Source: Chloroflexota bacterium
GTDB lineage: Bacteria; Chloroflexota; UBA5177; JANWHV01
Assembly: GCA_025924845.1 (NCBI GenBank)
Contig: JAICHN010000246.1
Location: 1 to 7,908 of the forward strand
Direction of reading: 5' to 3'
Length of the DNA: 7,908 nt
The first letter of the stretch is position 1. Every line of letters starts with the position of its first letter. The position numbers and the translations under genes are program-made. Shown here piece after piece: positions 7,101-7,908 of the stretch. Below the pieces are notes generated by a model that had not been told where the DNA came from, ran no database searches, and worked only from the letters and a program-made list of their open reading frames with translations.

Positions 7101-7275
7101 TGCTCGTATCGTCGTCCGGATGGGCCCATTCACCCATCACGTTGATCTTAACCGCGCTACTGGCCGTATAGGGTGTTGGTGGGGCCGCGCCGACGGGTGC
7201 CGCCCGCGGCGCGGTGACCGAGGCGATCGTCGCCAGGATCGCGCCAAAACGAAGAACCAAGCCAAGCTGTTTCAT
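4129..7275 (-). CDS. Secreted multidomain PIG-L family deacetylase with NEW3-like repeats and CBM9-like domain
   Basis: A 1048-residue exported protein. The ATG at 7275 has AGGAGGAGG 7 bases upstream. Residues 1-30 form a Sec-type signal peptide (basic MKQLGLVLR, hydrophobic core, Ala-rich cleavage area). Residues about 43-300 are a PIG-L/LmbE zinc deacetylase domain: AHPDDD (51-56, normally AHPDDE), TRGEGGG (80-86), and GHGNHQEAG (169-177) supplying the HxxH histidines 170 and 173. Family members remove N-acetyl groups from amino sugars. Two related beta-sandwich repeats of NEW3 type follow (about 355-445 and 486-575; VALTVPSGWTVD and VSLTLPPDFTVD align). Residues about 591-860 look like a CBM9-like domain (LDG, YAKVTWNNDDLYFFIHVRD, STEILIDP, LEVKIPMADLP). 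Residues about 870-1048 are unassigned. Ten cysteines fall in local pairs, as in exported proteins. Likely role: deacetylation of an extracellular or wall glycan; the substrate is unknown. Confidence 0.85.
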   Translation of the reverse strand: MKQLGLVLRFGAILATIASVTAPRAAPVGAAPPTPYTASSAVKINVMGEWAHPDDDTSIIGPCGVWHQLYGIRCGIIQVTRGEGGGNAVGDETGPALGLRRENEDRAAHYRSGTTDIFYVDKVDFFYNQSAPLTQYFWGHDDTLRRITRIIRTTQPDIYIGFTPTLAAGHGNHQEAGRLIWEGVLAAADPNMFPDQLTGPNALSTWQIKKVFSGGSTAGTGGTTTAANCTAGFIPAATNLDTVAGVWTGYPSPYAWPAGNLQGMPAGTPKSWAQISSEGRSAYPTQSRTMFMGAAAPGCSRFGQTEAFVPFQPNTNADGTANPAAGQDNAIFDGATIPDPGGLPLGTLEYLTFSRFFNVAGGTFQATLHVQSGSSRALPAGTVALTVPSGWTVDPAQPIGPIMSAHESTATFNITPSASAAINTNFKISALLTTGGMTGYTDNVVEIVAPAEGRFHRWGNWAEYDSWLQNTVPQAYRLGRSAAVQSMGIGETITVPVDVHNWSNASQSGSVSLTLPPDFTVDAATKPYGPLAPGADTQVNFTLTNTDTSLPDNQSVSIPIVTTLSAPAGSSGETLSMSLVPATTIPQAATAPTLDGTESPGEYPGPALDISRLWQGSPCVPAGVDCGTSGAVGGPTSTYAKVTWNNDDLYFFIHVRDDYQSYAVTPRQCVAHWLADSTEILIDPRGNSSQTLMDTATAFKLGIFPFTNDPTNSNGNGVNGPCWERDADNHQGYATGPLAATVEGAPNAPGVKVVSTATWVGSNETTTDHSYAGGGYNLEVKIPMADLPSAVGPTDTPPTSNAATNVVNPLHMGLNITPYDEDNTAATGTTTLRHIDQSTRLAWSAFNSVQSDPYRWGHAYLSGYTPPAGRSTTPTAPIVGHPNLDGANSPQTIYQSAQNGVPISGRNPAPPNDSLSISKPTLSPSAAEFDVQSTGSGTAHFFLWSGDHAAIPVWLTSCSPAADPAPDYGFTPCAVTDGGIPPWAPDMSGRVVQDVVVPIASAGTQHVTIPLDAAAYAKLAANGSALVSFETPNNEVQAFYIPLTPSSP

Positions 7276-7337
7276 GTCGTTCCCTCCTCCTAGACGGCAG
7301 GACCGGCTTCCCGCGACCGGTACATTTAAGCGCCCGC

Positions 7338-7385
7338 GCCTAGGTAGCCGATGAGCGGAGAGGGGAACGGGGCGGCTACTCAGGC
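7338..7385 (-). promoter_or_regulatory. Leader stem-loop in the 5' UTR of the PIG-L gene
   Basis: Arms 7338-7350 (gcctaggtagccg) and 7373-7385 (cggctactcaggc) pair over 13 positions with one mismatch and one G-U, closing a 22-base loop. On the transcript the stem begins at the predicted start site (about 7386), so it would cap the mRNA 5' end. It fits mRNA protection or leader regulation. It matches no riboswitch class that I recognise. Confidence 0.45.
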
Positions 7386-7392
7386 AAGCTCT

Positions 7393-7421
7393 ACGGTAAG
7401 ACGGCCGGAATAGCGTGTCAA
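7393..7421 (-). promoter_or_regulatory. Promoter of the PIG-L gene
   Basis: On the minus strand a perfect -35, TTGACA (7421-7416), is followed after exactly 17 bases by TACCGT (7398-7393), which keeps the key T, A and final T of the -10. Transcription would start near 7386, leaving a leader of about 110 bases before the ATG at 7275. Confidence 0.5.
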
Positions 7422-7427
7422 GGTGTC

Positions 7428-7472
7428 CTCATCCTCCTGGGCGCCGCGCATCGTGGCGCCCAGGAGGATGAG
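7428..7472 (-). terminator. Very strong hairpin downstream of PAP2 gene, probable terminator
   Basis: Perfect 18-bp arms at 7428-7445 (ctcatcctcctgggcgcc) and 7455-7472, extendable by three more pairs (one G-U) to leave a 3-base loop. It lies 114 bases past the PAP2 stop and 6 bases before the PIG-L -35 box, so it would insulate the two minus-strand units. No T-run follows on the minus strand, so intrinsic termination is likely but not certain. Confidence 0.6.
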
Positions 7473-7586
7473 CGGGGAACGGCGTCACCGGCGGCGCCCG
7501 GTTATTTACGCGTGGTATCGGGGATGGGGGATGGAGCGCCGACGCTCTGGGATGTGGCGATCCAAGGGGGAGTAAAGCTCGGGGCG

Positions 7587-7908
7587 CTAAGCCGGCGCCG
7601 GCACGCTCAGCAGGCCGGGCGGCGGCTGCCGGTCCGCCGTACTGGCCAGGCCGACGCGCGCCAGGAGGGCCAGAAGCCATTCCACCGGCGCCTCCAATAG
7701 TCCGCGGCAGGCCCACACGATAGCGGTGGCGACCGCGGCCGTAACCAAAGCACCCGCGATGTCGCCGGGGTAGTGCGCGCCCACGTAGACGCGAGCGAAG
7801 CTCATGATCAAGGCGCCGAGCAAGAGGATAATTCCCCAACTGCGGCGCGCGATCAGCACCGGCAAGGCCAGGCCGAACCCAAAGGCGGCATGGTCGGAGG
7901 GAAACGAG
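7587..7908 (-). CDS. PAP2-family membrane phosphatase, C-terminal part; 5' end off the window
   Basis: The frame is open from the right edge to a TAG at 7587-7589, giving 106 residues; the true start lies outside. It opens with SFPSDHAAFGFG, the PAP2 signature motif 2 in the PSDH form common in bacterial undecaprenyl-diphosphatases (BcrC-like). It continues with ARVYVGAHYPGDIAG, motif 3 with the catalytic His and Asp. The usual Ser before Arg is Ala, a common variant. Hydrophobic segments flank motif 3 (IILLLGALIM and IAGALVTAAVATAIVW). The C-terminal tail is Pro-rich and soluble. Motif 1 is not in view. Such enzymes dephosphorylate lipid pyrophosphates at the outer face of the membrane, often recycling the undecaprenyl carrier for wall synthesis; phosphatidic acid phosphatase is an alternative. 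A strong hairpin follows the gene, so it is probably not co-transcribed with the deacetylase. Confidence 0.85.
   Translation of the reverse strand, partial: SFPSDHAAFGFGLALPVLIARRSWGIILLLGALIMSFARVYVGAHYPGDIAGALVTAAVATAIVWACRGLLEAPVEWLLALLARVGLASTADRQPPPGLLSVPAPA

Larger units (their letters stand above)
7276..7586. other. Intergenic/leader region between PAP2 and PIG-L genes
   Basis: These 311 bases contain the PIG-L Shine-Dalgarno (7283-7291), a leader stem-loop (7338-7385), the PIG-L promoter (7393-7421) and a strong hairpin (7428-7472). From 7473 to 7586 I see only a small stem, gagcg/cgctc (7534-7547), and no gene. The hypothetical frames here have no ribosome-binding site or family motif. 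Confidence 0.6.

Noticed and set aside
7276..7427. Known riboswitch in the PIG-L leader
   Set aside because: I could not match the leader to the conserved cores of common riboswitches; only a simple stem-loop is supported.
7453..7472. Shine-Dalgarno-like AGGAGG next to ATGAGG on the minus strand in the 7428-7472 hairpin
   Set aside because: The SD touches the ATG with no spacing and the frame closes after four codons, so it is a by-product of the hairpin arm.
7512..7700. Small plus-strand frame of 62 codons
   Set aside because: It overlaps the PAP2 gene antisense and has no family motif.

Overview
The window is GC-rich and compact. It looks like a chromosomal segment from a high-GC, free-living bacterium. 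The gene mix (a very large secreted PIG-L protein, a geranylgeranyl-reductase-like flavoprotein, SDR and MDR dehydrogenases, Shine-Dalgarno sites of AGGAG type) would suit a Chloroflexota/Thermomicrobia-like or other high-GC terrestrial lineage. No marker gene fixes the taxonomy, so that is inference. There is no rRNA, tRNA, CRISPR array or recognisable transposase.

Left part (1-1897, minus strand): a two-gene operon with a 15-base gap. It is read as a short-chain dehydrogenase (258 aa, intact Ser-Tyr-Lys active site) and then a medium-chain dehydrogenase of the BchC-like/bi-domain oxidoreductase type, which runs off the left edge. Together they suggest oxidation of a sugar, polyol or related small alcohol. 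A promoter-like TATACT box lies just upstream of the SDR.

Centre-left (1898-2648): a 405-base divergent intergenic region holds a large near-perfect inverted repeat (2026-2126). It is followed on the plus strand by an intact Phd/YefM-type antitoxin gene with an extended -10 promoter. The overlapping PIN-domain toxin gene survives only as about 32 codons, ending in a palindrome-rich patch. The antitoxin therefore seems to be orphaned.

Centre (2649-3821, minus): a stand-alone geranylgeranyl reductase-family FAD oxidoreductase, 390 aa, with a GTG start. Between it and the next gene, 3822-4128 holds two tandem strong hairpins next to the end of the large gene.

Centre-right (4129-7275, minus): a 1048-aa exported protein. 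It has a signal peptide, an N-terminal PIG-L/LmbE deacetylase domain, two NEW3-like beta-sandwich repeats, a CBM9-like carbohydrate-binding domain and an unassigned C-terminal region that opens with a second copy of the 'LDG..SP' motif. Its leader (7276-7427) has a promoter with a perfect TTGACA -35 and a stem-loop that begins at the predicted transcription start.

Right edge (7587-7908, minus): the C-terminal part of a PAP2-family membrane phosphatase, separated from the deacetylase promoter by an 18-bp perfect hairpin. PAP2 and the exported deacetylase both point to envelope or extracellular glycan work, but the hairpin and promoter between them argue for separate transcription. Most of the window is ordinary. 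The large secreted deacetylase, the broken toxin-antitoxin pair and the non-coding inverted repeats deserve a second look.
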